Assembly (NCBI GenBank): GCA_934623575.1
Contig: CAKTVL010000016.1
Location: 1 to 39,876 of the forward strand
Source of the DNA: an uncultured Oscillospiraceae bacterium
GTDB lineage: Bacteria > Bacillota > Clostridia > Oscillospirales > Oscillospiraceae
Length of the DNA: 39,876 nucleotides
Direction of reading: 5' to 3'
The notes under the pieces are model-generated. The model saw nothing but the letters and a program-made list of their open reading frames with translations, made no database searches and was not told the origin of the DNA. Position numbers and translations under genes: made by a program. This document shows positions 32,451-39,202 of the stretch, piece by piece (the first letter of the stretch is position 1; every line of letters starts with the position of its first letter).

Positions 32451-32876
32451 ATGACTTTCTACGAACAGGAACTCCGAAAAATCATCGGAGAGCAATATCC
32501 TGATGCCACCTATGTGGGCAGAGCCTGCTATGTGCGCCTGAGTGATATGAACCGGGCAAAGATCCAATTTGTCACCGGGATCGTCGCCAATCAGTACAAT
32601 GCCCTGCAGATGACAATTCTGAACCGCAGTGAGGGTCAGGTGGATACCCTGCGCCTTCGCTTTTCGGATCTGCTGGGGACGAAGGCGACTTCCAACCCCA
32701 ACTTCCGAAATGGTGTTGACTCGCACATTTGGGATGACTATGGAAAAGTGGACTGGTATGTGTATCACCCCACCAGGCAGGATTATGAGAAACTCTCCAA
32801 CGCAGTGTCGGACTATCTGGAGGTATTCCAGGACATGAGCCAGTCTGCCGACCAGCAATGGGCACAGATAATGTAA
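32451..32876 (+). CDS. Small soluble ICE protein, function unknown
   Basis: This is a 141-residue soluble alpha/beta protein (IGEQYPDATYVGRACYVRLS, then IQFVTGIVANQYNALQMTIL). It is found between the DUF3852 and TrbL-like genes, suggesting a role in transfer or its control. It ends QWAQIM with stop ATGTAA, as do several other accessory genes here. I recognise no domain. Confidence 0.65.
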   Translation: MTFYEQELRKIIGEQYPDATYVGRACYVRLSDMNRAKIQFVTGIVANQYNALQMTILNRSEGQVDTLRLRFSDLLGTKATSNPNFRNGVDSHIWDDYGKVDWYVYHPTRQDYEKLSNAVSDYLEVFQDMSQSADQQWAQIM

Positions 32877-32891
32877 ACCGAGCATGATTTG

Positions 32892-32916
32892 AAGGCCGTA
32901 CCAGCTGTACGGCCTT
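32892..32916 (+). terminator. Hairpin between ICE genes
   Basis: A perfect 10-base stem, AAGGCCGTAC/GTACGGCCTT, has loop CAGCT. The T-run is short (TT within the stem end), so termination is less certain than for the other hairpins. Confidence 0.55.
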
Positions 32917-32970
32917 TGCCATATCCCAAGCAGTTGGTACGGCCTCACCCGGAGGAGGTGAAACCGATCA

Positions 32971-33870
32971 ATGTTTATTTGGGATTTTGTTGCCGATAAG
33001 ATTCTCGGTCAAATCGTGGATTGGTTCTACGGTCAGATCGTGGGCTTCCTCGGCAACTTCTTCGCAGAGATGGGAAACATGGGTGTCGAGCTCTTCGAGA
33101 TGTCCTGGGTGCAGAGCATTGTGCTGTTCTTTTCGTATCTCGCCTGGGCTCTGTATGGCACGGGGCTGGTCGTGGCCTGCTTTGAATGCGGCATTGAATA
33201 TTCCAGCGGGCGGGGCAACATCCGCGAAACCGCACTCAATGCCATCAAGGGCTTTATGGCTGTGGGCTTGTTTTCCGTTGTTCCGGTTAGGCTCTATGAG
33301 CTTTCGGTAACGCTGCAGGGACAACTCACTGCGGGAATCACCGGCTACGGTGCATCTATCGGAGATGTGGCAAGTGATATCATGCAGGAGTTCAGCGCCG
33401 TGGAATCGCTGACCGACCTGACATCCGGCCCATTCCTCGGCTTCGGCAGCATCACCAGCGGGATCATGATCCTGTTCTGCATTATCCTTATGGCGTATGC
33501 GATCATCAAGGTTTTCTTTGCGAACCTCAAACGCGGCGGTATCCTGCTGATCCAGATTGCCGTGGGAAGCCTGTACATGTTTTCTGTGCCCCGTGGCTAT
33601 ACGGATGGCTTCATCCAGTGGTGCAAACAGATCATTGGATTATGCCTGACCGCATTTTTGCAGGCGACGATCCTCATCGCCGGACTTATGGTGTTTAAGG
33701 ATCACGCATTGTTGGGACTTGGTTTGATGCTCTCGGCCGGCGAGATCCCCCGCATTGCCGGAGCGTTTGGCCTGGACACAACGACAAGAGCAAACATCAT
33801 GTCTGCGGTATACACGGCGCAGGCCGCCGTCAATACCACGCGCACGATTGTGCAGGCGGTGTCAAAATGA
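32971..33870 (+). CDS. TrbL/VirB6-like conjugation channel protein
   Basis: This is a 299-residue polytopic membrane protein with about six helices (for example IVLFFSYLAWALYGTGLVVACF, GIMILFCIILMAYAIIKVFF). A conserved late segment runs from MFSVPRGYTDGFIQWCKQII, followed by LTAFLQATILIAGLMVF. This is the plan of VirB6/TrbL proteins that form the inner-membrane channel for DNA transfer. The ATG follows GGAGGAGGTG. Its stop overlaps the methyltransferase start (ATGA). Confidence 0.78.
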   Translation: MFIWDFVADKILGQIVDWFYGQIVGFLGNFFAEMGNMGVELFEMSWVQSIVLFFSYLAWALYGTGLVVACFECGIEYSSGRGNIRETALNAIKGFMAVGLFSVVPVRLYELSVTLQGQLTAGITGYGASIGDVASDIMQEFSAVESLTDLTSGPFLGFGSITSGIMILFCIILMAYAIIKVFFANLKRGGILLIQIAVGSLYMFSVPRGYTDGFIQWCKQIIGLCLTAFLQATILIAGLMVFKDHALLGLGLMLSAGEIPRIAGAFGLDTTTRANIMSAVYTAQAAVNTTRTIVQAVSK

Positions 33871-34556
33871 GCGGGCTCACTATGGGAAGTCTGTTTGACG
33901 GCATCGGTGGTTTTCCCTTGGCGAGTGTCCGCAACGGCATCACGCCGGTGTGGGCTTCGGAGATCGAAGCCTTTCCCATTGAGGTAACAAAGCAGCGCTT
34001 TCCGAGCATGATTCATGTGGGTGACATTACAAAGCTCAACGGCGCAGAGCTTCCGCCTGTAGATATCATCTGCGGCGGCAGTCCGTGCCAGGATTTGTCC
34101 GTGGCTGGAGCGAGAGCCGGATTATCCGGTGCCCGCTCTGGCCTTTTTATGGAGCAGGTTCGACTGGTAAAGGAGATGAGAAATGCAGACGAACAAAGAG
34201 GCCGAGCAGGTCACGCTGTCCGACCTCGGTATATGCTGTGGGAAAATGTTCCAGGAGCCTTCTCCAGCGGAACTCCCAAAGGCGAGGACTTCCGCATCGT
34301 CCTCGAAGAGATCGTCCGAGTTAAGTGCGGTTCCGTTTATGTCCCTGGACCTTACCCCTGGCCATGGCAATCTGCTGGGCGAATCCTACTGGGAACTGAT
34401 TTCTCCCTGGCTTGGCGGTGCCTGGATGCTCAATACTGGGGTGTCGCCCAACGACGCAAGAGGATCTTCCTTGTCGCAGATTTTGCAGGACGCACCGCCG
34501 ATAAAATATTATTTATCCCCGAAGGCATGCTTGGGGATCCTGCGCCGAGCTTCTGA
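33867..34556 (+). CDS. DNA cytosine-C5 methyltransferase, N-terminal part (motifs I-VIII)
   Basis: This 229-residue polypeptide holds the catalytic half of a C5-cytosine methyltransferase. The SAM-binding FDGIGGF is at 10-16 and the catalytic Cys74 lies in GGSPCQDLS. ENVPG follows at 126-130, and QRRKRIFLVADFAG at 195-208. It then stops, so the target-recognition region and motifs IX-X are missing. Those are found in the next gene, which starts inside this one in another frame. Two-subunit C5 enzymes with overlapping genes exist (M.EcoHK31I). A broken gene by frameshift is the alternative, but a good internal ribosome site speaks against it. Confidence 0.85.
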   Translation: MSGLTMGSLFDGIGGFPLASVRNGITPVWASEIEAFPIEVTKQRFPSMIHVGDITKLNGAELPPVDIICGGSPCQDLSVAGARAGLSGARSGLFMEQVRLVKEMRNADEQRGRAGHAVRPRYMLWENVPGAFSSGTPKGEDFRIVLEEIVRVKCGSVYVPGPYPWPWQSAGRILLGTDFSLAWRCLDAQYWGVAQRRKRIFLVADFAGRTADKILFIPEGMLGDPAPSF

Positions 34557-35685
34557 ACGCGGAAAAGCTCTGCCGCCGAAGCTGGAACGGGCGTTGAAGA
34601 TCCAAGCCGGATTGATGCGCCCGGACGGACAGCCCACAGATCTGAATGCCTTCCACATCAATCAGCGGGATGAGGGCATTGACCTGCACGGCGTATCCGG
34701 TGCCTTGATGGCGACCACCAATATGCAGATGCAGACCTTCGTGACGCAGCCGGATGACACCGTCGAGGGATTTGACGGCTACAATGGTGACCTGACCGGC
34801 GATGTTGCGGCCACGCTCGGCGTGAACTGCGGGATGTCCACCGGCAGAAACGGTGTCATGGCCTTTGCTGCCAACCAAAGGGACGAGGTCCGTGACTTAC
34901 ATGATGTTGCGGGCGCTCTGAATGCACAGCCGGGAATGAAACAGCAGACCTTCGTGGCGGCCGCATTCTCGGCGGGAGCCGGTGCCTCCGCTGGGAGCAT
35001 TGGGTACGGCGAAGAACTGGCGCCTACGCTGAAAGGCTCTGCCAGCGGAAACTGTATGCCATCTGTGCTGTGCCTGAATGACCAGGGCGGAAGCGTCATG
35101 GAGTGCTCTGAGAATGTGTCCGGTACTTTGCGGGCGCAGGAGCATGGACACCAGCCGCTGGTCTACGAAAACCACGGCATTGATGCTCGCTACACTGGCC
35201 CTCATCAGGTGGCGCCTACCATGTCCGCAAGATACGGAACAGGCGGCAACAACGTGCCGCTCGTAGAACAGGAAGAAACCTTCTGCATCACGGGAAACGC
35301 CATCGACCGGCAGCCGCAGAACGGCGGCAACGGGATCGGGTATCAGCGGGACATCGCATATACACTGACGGCCACCGATCATCATGCGGTCTACAGCCGC
35401 CAGCGTGTAGATGATTTCCGTGAGAACGGCGTAGTCAGCACGCAGAGTGCTCGCCAGCACAAGGATGCCACCGATCTCGTTTGCCAAAAGGCAGAAGCCT
35501 ATGCCTATCTCATCCGCCGCCTGACTCCGTTGGAGTGTGAGCGCCTGCAGGGCTTTCCCGATGACTGGACAGATATCCCCAGTGCTTCAGACTCTGCCAG
35601 ATACAAGGCTCTCGGCAACAGCGTGGCGATACCCTGCGTGGAATTCATTATGAGCCGGATCGCCGCGGTCCTTCGGGAGGTATAG
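34183..35685 (+). CDS. Overlapping-frame protein carrying C5 methyltransferase C-terminal motifs
   Basis: This is a 500-residue protein in the +1 frame, overlapping the N-terminal part by 374 bases. Residues 1-140 form a distinct unit ending SLSQILQDAPPIKYYLSPKA then CLGILRRASERGK, a type I know from phage and conjugative-element proteins. Residues about 155-430 are repeats of FxxNQRDE..DLHxVxGAL...MQTFV and APT(L/M) units, likely the target-recognition region. Residues about 445-500 hold motifs IX-X: RRLTPLECERLQGFPDDWT and ALGNSVAIPC. The ATG at 34183 has AAGGAG seven bases before it. Probably pairs with the preceding polypeptide. Confidence 0.8.
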   Translation: MQTNKEAEQVTLSDLGICCGKMFQEPSPAELPKARTSASSSKRSSELSAVPFMSLDLTPGHGNLLGESYWELISPWLGGAWMLNTGVSPNDARGSSLSQILQDAPPIKYYLSPKACLGILRRASERGKALPPKLERALKIQAGLMRPDGQPTDLNAFHINQRDEGIDLHGVSGALMATTNMQMQTFVTQPDDTVEGFDGYNGDLTGDVAATLGVNCGMSTGRNGVMAFAANQRDEVRDLHDVAGALNAQPGMKQQTFVAAAFSAGAGASAGSIGYGEELAPTLKGSASGNCMPSVLCLNDQGGSVMECSENVSGTLRAQEHGHQPLVYENHGIDARYTGPHQVAPTMSARYGTGGNNVPLVEQEETFCITGNAIDRQPQNGGNGIGYQRDIAYTLTATDHHAVYSRQRVDDFRENGVVSTQSARQHKDATDLVCQKAEAYAYLIRRLTPLECERLQGFPDDWTDIPSASDSARYKALGNSVAIPCVEFIMSRIAAVLREV

Positions 35686-35801
35686 CTGCCTTGGTGGTTT
35701 TGCTTCTGTTTCGCACAGCTTCTTCGTTGAGTTTGGTGAATAGCTTTCCGTGACTTCTTCCGGTATGCTTTGCTTGCAAAATCAAGGAAAGGAGCAGACC
35801 G

Positions 35802-36089
35802 ATGGAGGGCAAAAAGAACCTCTGTGCCATGATCCCAGCAGAGCTTCACGCAAGGATCATGGCAGAGAAAGAAGAAATGAAGCTGGGTACACTGGCGGAA
35901 TATGTGGAGCGCATCTTCACAGAACACTTTGAAGGAGGAAACGATATGCAGACAGAGCGGACCCTTGCGGTGAAGATCTCCGCAGAACTCTTCGACCGAC
36001 TGAAAGAGTATCTGGAAAAGAATCACCTGAAGCAGAAGGACTTCATCACACAGCTGATCCAGCAGGCGCTGGATAACGCAGAAGAATAA
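35802..36089 (+). CDS. Double ribbon-helix-helix-like DNA-binding protein
   Basis: This is a 95-residue protein with two similar halves. Half one is NLCAMIPAELHARIMAEKEE...LAEYVERIF. Half two is TLAVKISAELFDRLKEYLEK...QKDFITQLIQQAL. Each has a short beta strand followed by two helices, as in ribbon-helix-helix repressors and relaxosome accessory proteins. A single chain with two halves can act like a pre-formed dimer. A second ribosome site (AAGGAGG at 35932) precedes an in-frame ATG at 35946 that would yield the second half alone. The main ATG follows AAAGGAG. The 116-base gap before it shows no clear feature. Confidence 0.72.
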   Translation: MEGKKNLCAMIPAELHARIMAEKEEMKLGTLAEYVERIFTEHFEGGNDMQTERTLAVKISAELFDRLKEYLEKNHLKQKDFITQLIQQALDNAEE

Positions 36090-36100
36090 TCAACCCACTG

Positions 36101-36128
36101 GATGGCCGCAGGAAAACCTGCGGCCATC
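36101..36128 (+). terminator. Hairpin before the PrgI-like gene
   Basis: GATGGCCGCAGG pairs perfectly with CCTGCGGCCATC around AAAA, followed by TCTATTCTC. A partial terminator or RNA stabiliser. Confidence 0.65.
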
Positions 36129-36151
36129 TCTATTCTCTGGAGGTGAGAGCA

Positions 36152-36415
36152 ATTTATATTTATCCTGACAACCTGACCGCCAAAGCCATGCTGTGGCTTT
36201 GGGAGCTGCGGGACATCGGCATCATCGGCGTGGGACTTCTGATCTCTGTTCTGGCGCTGACCCAGACAGGCATCGCCCTGCCGCTGGTGCTGACGGCTGT
36301 TTACGCTTTCCTCAGCATTCGATTCGACGGAACCAGCATCTTGGACTTCCTCAAATATGCCGCCGCGTTCCTGATCACAAAGCAGCAATTCTATGATTGG
36401 AGGTTGGAGCCGTGA
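36152..36415 (+). CDS. PrgI-family conjugation membrane protein
   Basis: This is an approximately 87-residue protein with two hydrophobic helices (DIGIIGVGLLISVLALTQTG and LPLVLTAVYAFLSIRF) and the C-terminal FLKYAAAFLITKQQFYDW, typical of PrgI/VirB3-like subunits placed before VirB4. The start is unusual. GTG 36143 overlaps the GGAGG itself, while ATT at 36152 has ideal spacing of eight bases, so a rare ATT start is possible. The stop overlaps the next start (GTGA). Confidence 0.72.
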   Translation: MYIYPDNLTAKAMLWLWELRDIGIIGVGLLISVLALTQTGIALPLVLTAVYAFLSIRFDGTSILDFLKYAAAFLITKQQFYDWRLEP

Positions 36416-36996
36416 GTAAAAAGCAGAAAAAGGACAAAGCCGCCCGCTCCACACGGCAGCTCATGGGCATTGAGGAGATCAAGAATTACTGCATTGCCAC
36501 CCGCATGGGCAATCTCGTATTCTTCATCATCAAGCCTACGAATATCTCCGTCCTGCCGGATTCCAGCATCAGCGCCCGCATCTATGCGCTGCTGAATGTC
36601 GTAAAGGGACAGGCAGAGATCGAAATGCTGGCGCTCAATTCCAAGGAATCCTTCGAGCGCAATAAGATCTTCTACCGGGAGCGGCTGAATCAGGAGGAAC
36701 TGCCAGCGGTCCGCAGACTGCTGGAGCAGGACAGCAAGCACCTGGACCGCATTCAGGTGCTCATGGCGTCCAGCCGTGAATTTTATATTATCATCCGGCT
36801 GCGTGGTGAACAGGAGTCCGATGTGTTCTCCTATCTTTCTCGCATCGAGCAGAACATCAACGACAACGGATTCACGACCCGTCGAGCCACCGAGCAGGAT
36901 CTCAAAAAGATGCTGGGTGTTTACTTTGAGCAGAACGTGACAACGGAAAAGTTCGAGGACTTCGACGGTGACCGTTGGGTCATTGTTGGCGAGTAA
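36412..36996 (+). CDS. Transfer-operon protein, function unknown
   Basis: This is a 194-residue soluble protein with a very basic start (VSKKQKKDKAARSTRQ) and an alpha/beta body (NLVFFIIKPTNISVLPDSS, then VFSYLSRIEQNINDNGF). It lies between PrgI and VirB4, which are both coupled to it, so it likely belongs to the secretion complex. It may be a detached N-terminal domain similar to that of VirB4/TraC proteins, but this cannot be shown here. The start is GTG 36412, eight bases after GGAGG. Confidence 0.7.
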   Translation: MSKKQKKDKAARSTRQLMGIEEIKNYCIATRMGNLVFFIIKPTNISVLPDSSISARIYALLNVVKGQAEIEMLALNSKESFERNKIFYRERLNQEELPAVRRLLEQDSKHLDRIQVLMASSREFYIIIRLRGEQESDVFSYLSRIEQNINDNGFTTRRATEQDLKKMLGVYFEQNVTTEKFEDFDGDRWVIVGE

Positions 36997-37009
36997 AGGA
37001 GGGATCCAT

Positions 37010-38842
37010 TTGGCAAAGAAAGCGAAAAAAGCAGCGCCGCAGAGCCGGGAGAATTCAGGCATTAAATCCTTTCTGGATATGATCGCGCCTTCCGTGGTCA
37101 AGTTCGAACCCGATCACTTCATCTGCGGCAATACCTTCCGCTGCGTGTGGGCGCTGCGGGAGTATCCCACGCAGACCGATGAGCAGGCTATTCTCCGGCA
37201 TCTGGGTGAAAAGGATGGAATCACGCTGCGCATCTACACCCGTCAGGTAACGCCTGCCGAGGAAAAGCGCATCATCCAGAATGCTGCCAACAAAAACCGC
37301 ATGGGCAGCTCCAACACCAATGACCTGCAGCAGACGATCACGGCGGAAAGCAATCTGCAGGATGTGGCGTCGCTGGTGGCTTCCATGCACCGTAACCGAG
37401 AGCCGCTGCTCCACTGTGCGGTTTATATCGAGCTGACCGCTTCGGATTATAACACGCTGAAACTGCTCCAGACCGATGTGCTGACGGAACTGGTGCGGAG
37501 CAAGCTCAATGTGGACAGGCTTCTGCTCCGTCAGCAGCAGGGCTTCTGCTGTGCCAGTCCCGTAGGATACAACGCCTTCGGCCAGCAGTTCGAGCGTGTC
37601 CTCCCGGCAAGCTCTGTGGCGAATCTTTATCCCTTCAACTACAGCGGTAAAACGGACGCAAAGGGCTTCTATGTTGGACGGGACAAGTACGGCAGCAACA
37701 TCCTCGTGGACTTCGATCAGCGCGACGAAGATAAGACCTCCGCCAACATCCTCATTCTCGGCAACTCCGGCCAGGGCAAGAGCTATCTTATGAAATTGCT
37801 CATCCTCAATCTGCTGGAGTCCGGGAAATCGGTTATCACGCTGGATGCCGAGCATGAGCAGCAGGAAATGTGCGAGGCCGTGGGCGGCTGCTTTGCCGAC
37901 CTTATGGCGGGAAAGTACATCATCAATGTGCTGGAGCCGAAATGCTGGGATGACGGCGGTGACCCGGACGATACGGCAGCGCCGGAAGCCTTTCGCAAAA
38001 GCACTTTGCTGGCACAGCATGTCTCCTTCCTCAAGGATTTCTTCCGGGCTTATAAGGATTTCAGCGATGCGCACATTGACACCATCGAGATCATGGTATC
38101 CAAGCTCTACGCGAAATGGGGCATCACAGAGCGGACCAATTTCCGCCGTATGCGCTCGGAGGACTATCCGATTCTCTCTGATCTCTATGACCTGATCGAA
38201 GAAGAATTCAAAAGCTACGATCCAAACGCCCATCTGCTCTATACGGAGAAGCTCCTGCAGGAAGTTCTGCTGGGACTGCACTCCATGTGCAAGGGTGCGG
38301 ACGCACAGTTCTTCAATGGGCACACCAACATCACATCCAGCCGCTTCCTCGTTTTCGGCGTCAAGGGAATGCTGAGTGCCGCTAAAAATGTCCGCAACGC
38401 CATGTTGTTCAATGTGCTGTCCTTCATGTCGGATAAGCTTCTGACGGTCGGCAATACCGTGGCGGCACTGGACGAACTGTATATCTGGCTGTCCAATCCC
38501 ACGGCCATTGAGTACATCCGAAACTGCCTCAAGCGTGTTCGCAAAAAGGAATCCGCCATGCTGCTGGCAAGTCAGAATCTGGAGGACTTTGACCAGGAGG
38601 GTATCCGCGAGATGACAAAGCCGCTGTTCAGCATCCCGCCTCACCAGTTCCTGTTCAACGCAGGCTCCATTGACAAGCGCAGCTACATGGAGATGCTCCA
38701 GCTGGATGAGGCGGAGTATAACCTCATCAAGTTTCCCCAGCGCGGTGTCTGTCTGTACAAGTGCGGCAACGAGCGCTACCTGCTGGAGGTACATGCTCCG
38801 ACGTACAAGGAACGGCTGTTTGGCACAGCGGGCGGCAGATAA
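37010..38842 (+). CDS. virB4: VirB4/TraE-type conjugation ATPase
   Basis: This is a 610-residue ATPase that energises type IV secretion at the membrane. The N-terminal VirB4 domain is about 1-220. The ATPase domain has Walker A GNSGQGKS (251-258) and Walker B AALDELYIW (Asp488, Glu489), followed by the conserved ASQNLEDF and the late LFSIPPHQFLFNAG. The start is TTG 37010, with AAAGGAGG seven bases before it, directly after the preceding stop. It is the clearest evidence that this is a conjugative element. Confidence 0.93.
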   Translation: MAKKAKKAAPQSRENSGIKSFLDMIAPSVVKFEPDHFICGNTFRCVWALREYPTQTDEQAILRHLGEKDGITLRIYTRQVTPAEEKRIIQNAANKNRMGSSNTNDLQQTITAESNLQDVASLVASMHRNREPLLHCAVYIELTASDYNTLKLLQTDVLTELVRSKLNVDRLLLRQQQGFCCASPVGYNAFGQQFERVLPASSVANLYPFNYSGKTDAKGFYVGRDKYGSNILVDFDQRDEDKTSANILILGNSGQGKSYLMKLLILNLLESGKSVITLDAEHEQQEMCEAVGGCFADLMAGKYIINVLEPKCWDDGGDPDDTAAPEAFRKSTLLAQHVSFLKDFFRAYKDFSDAHIDTIEIMVSKLYAKWGITERTNFRRMRSEDYPILSDLYDLIEEEFKSYDPNAHLLYTEKLLQEVLLGLHSMCKGADAQFFNGHTNITSSRFLVFGVKGMLSAAKNVRNAMLFNVLSFMSDKLLTVGNTVAALDELYIWLSNPTAIEYIRNCLKRVRKKESAMLLASQNLEDFDQEGIREMTKPLFSIPPHQFLFNAGSIDKRSYMEMLQLDEAEYNLIKFPQRGVCLYKCGNERYLLEVHAPTYKERLFGTAGGR

Positions 38843-38877
38843 AAAGTGAGCAGAGGTCCTATCAAGAACCTCTGCTC
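38841..38877 (-). terminator. Terminator of the minus-strand tRNA-like unit
   Basis: GAGCAGAGGT and ACCTCTGCTC form a perfect 10-base stem. Read leftward it is followed by ACTTTTTAT. Read rightward there is no T-run, so it serves the minus strand, ending transcripts just at the virB4 stop codon. Confidence 0.8.
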
Positions 38878-38884
38878 TAATGTT

Positions 38885-38988
38885 TGGTGAGACGGCGGGG
38901 ATTCGAACCCCGAGGGGGATAATCCGCTCTTTTGCAGCCACTGTTTACACAGCCATGACTTTGCCAAGATTTCTCAGCCTCGCGTCTC
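38885..38988 (-). tRNA. Class II tRNA-like RNA, identity uncertain
   Basis: Read leftward: acceptor GAGACG pairs with CGTCTC (the seventh pair is C-C), a possible D-stem GGCT/AGTC follows, and the D-loop contains TTGGC. The T-arm CGGGG-TTCGAAT-CCCCG is perfect, the discriminator is A, and CCA is encoded. Length is 104 bases with a long variable arm (GGAT/ATCC). The anticodon stem CTG/CAG closes a six-base loop TGTAAA, one base short of normal. The apparent anticodon is GTA. It has its own promoter and terminator. It may be degenerate, or a tRNA mimic, rather than a working tRNA. Confidence 0.55.
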
Positions 38989-39027
38989 ATTAACCCCCAG
39001 GCTCACCATAGATACTTTCTTTGTCAT
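38974..39027 (-). CDS. 17-residue leader peptide overlapping the tRNA-like RNA
   Basis: ATG at 39027 lies nine bases after a perfect GGAGG (minus strand). The frame reads MTKKVSMVSLGVNETRG and stops at TGA inside the D-arm of the tRNA-like RNA. The unusually good ribosome site in such a small unit suggests real translation. Translation would compete with folding of the tRNA-like part. Confidence 0.45.
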   Translation of the reverse strand: MTKKVSMVSLGVNETRG

Positions 39028-39147
39028 ACGAACATTCCTCCAATCGACTACAGACATCAGCAAGCTGACAGCTGACAGCGCAACGGAGACATCGAAAAGG
39101 TTCCACCAGTGACTGGCAATAGAGACCGCAAAAGAAGCAAGCAAGTT

Positions 39148-39177
39148 ATTATAGGACAACTATAACACAAAAGACAA
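39148..39177 (-). promoter_or_regulatory. Promoter of the minus-strand tRNA-like unit
   Basis: Read leftward, TTGTCT and a perfect TATAAT are 18 bases apart. Transcription would start near 39141 and run over the small peptide and tRNA-like RNA to the terminator at 38841, opposite to all neighbouring genes. Confidence 0.65.
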
Positions 39178-39202
39178 TTTAAGTAAAGGAGGTCAATACA
39201 AA

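Noticed and set aside
33867..35685. Programmed frameshift joining the two methyltransferase frames
   Set aside because: No slippery run or stimulator was seen at the end of the first frame, and the second frame has its own start and ribosome site.
37055..38941. A 628-codon frame opposite virB4
   Set aside because: It is the mirror of a strongly coding gene, has no motifs, and would read through a terminator and the tRNA-like unit.
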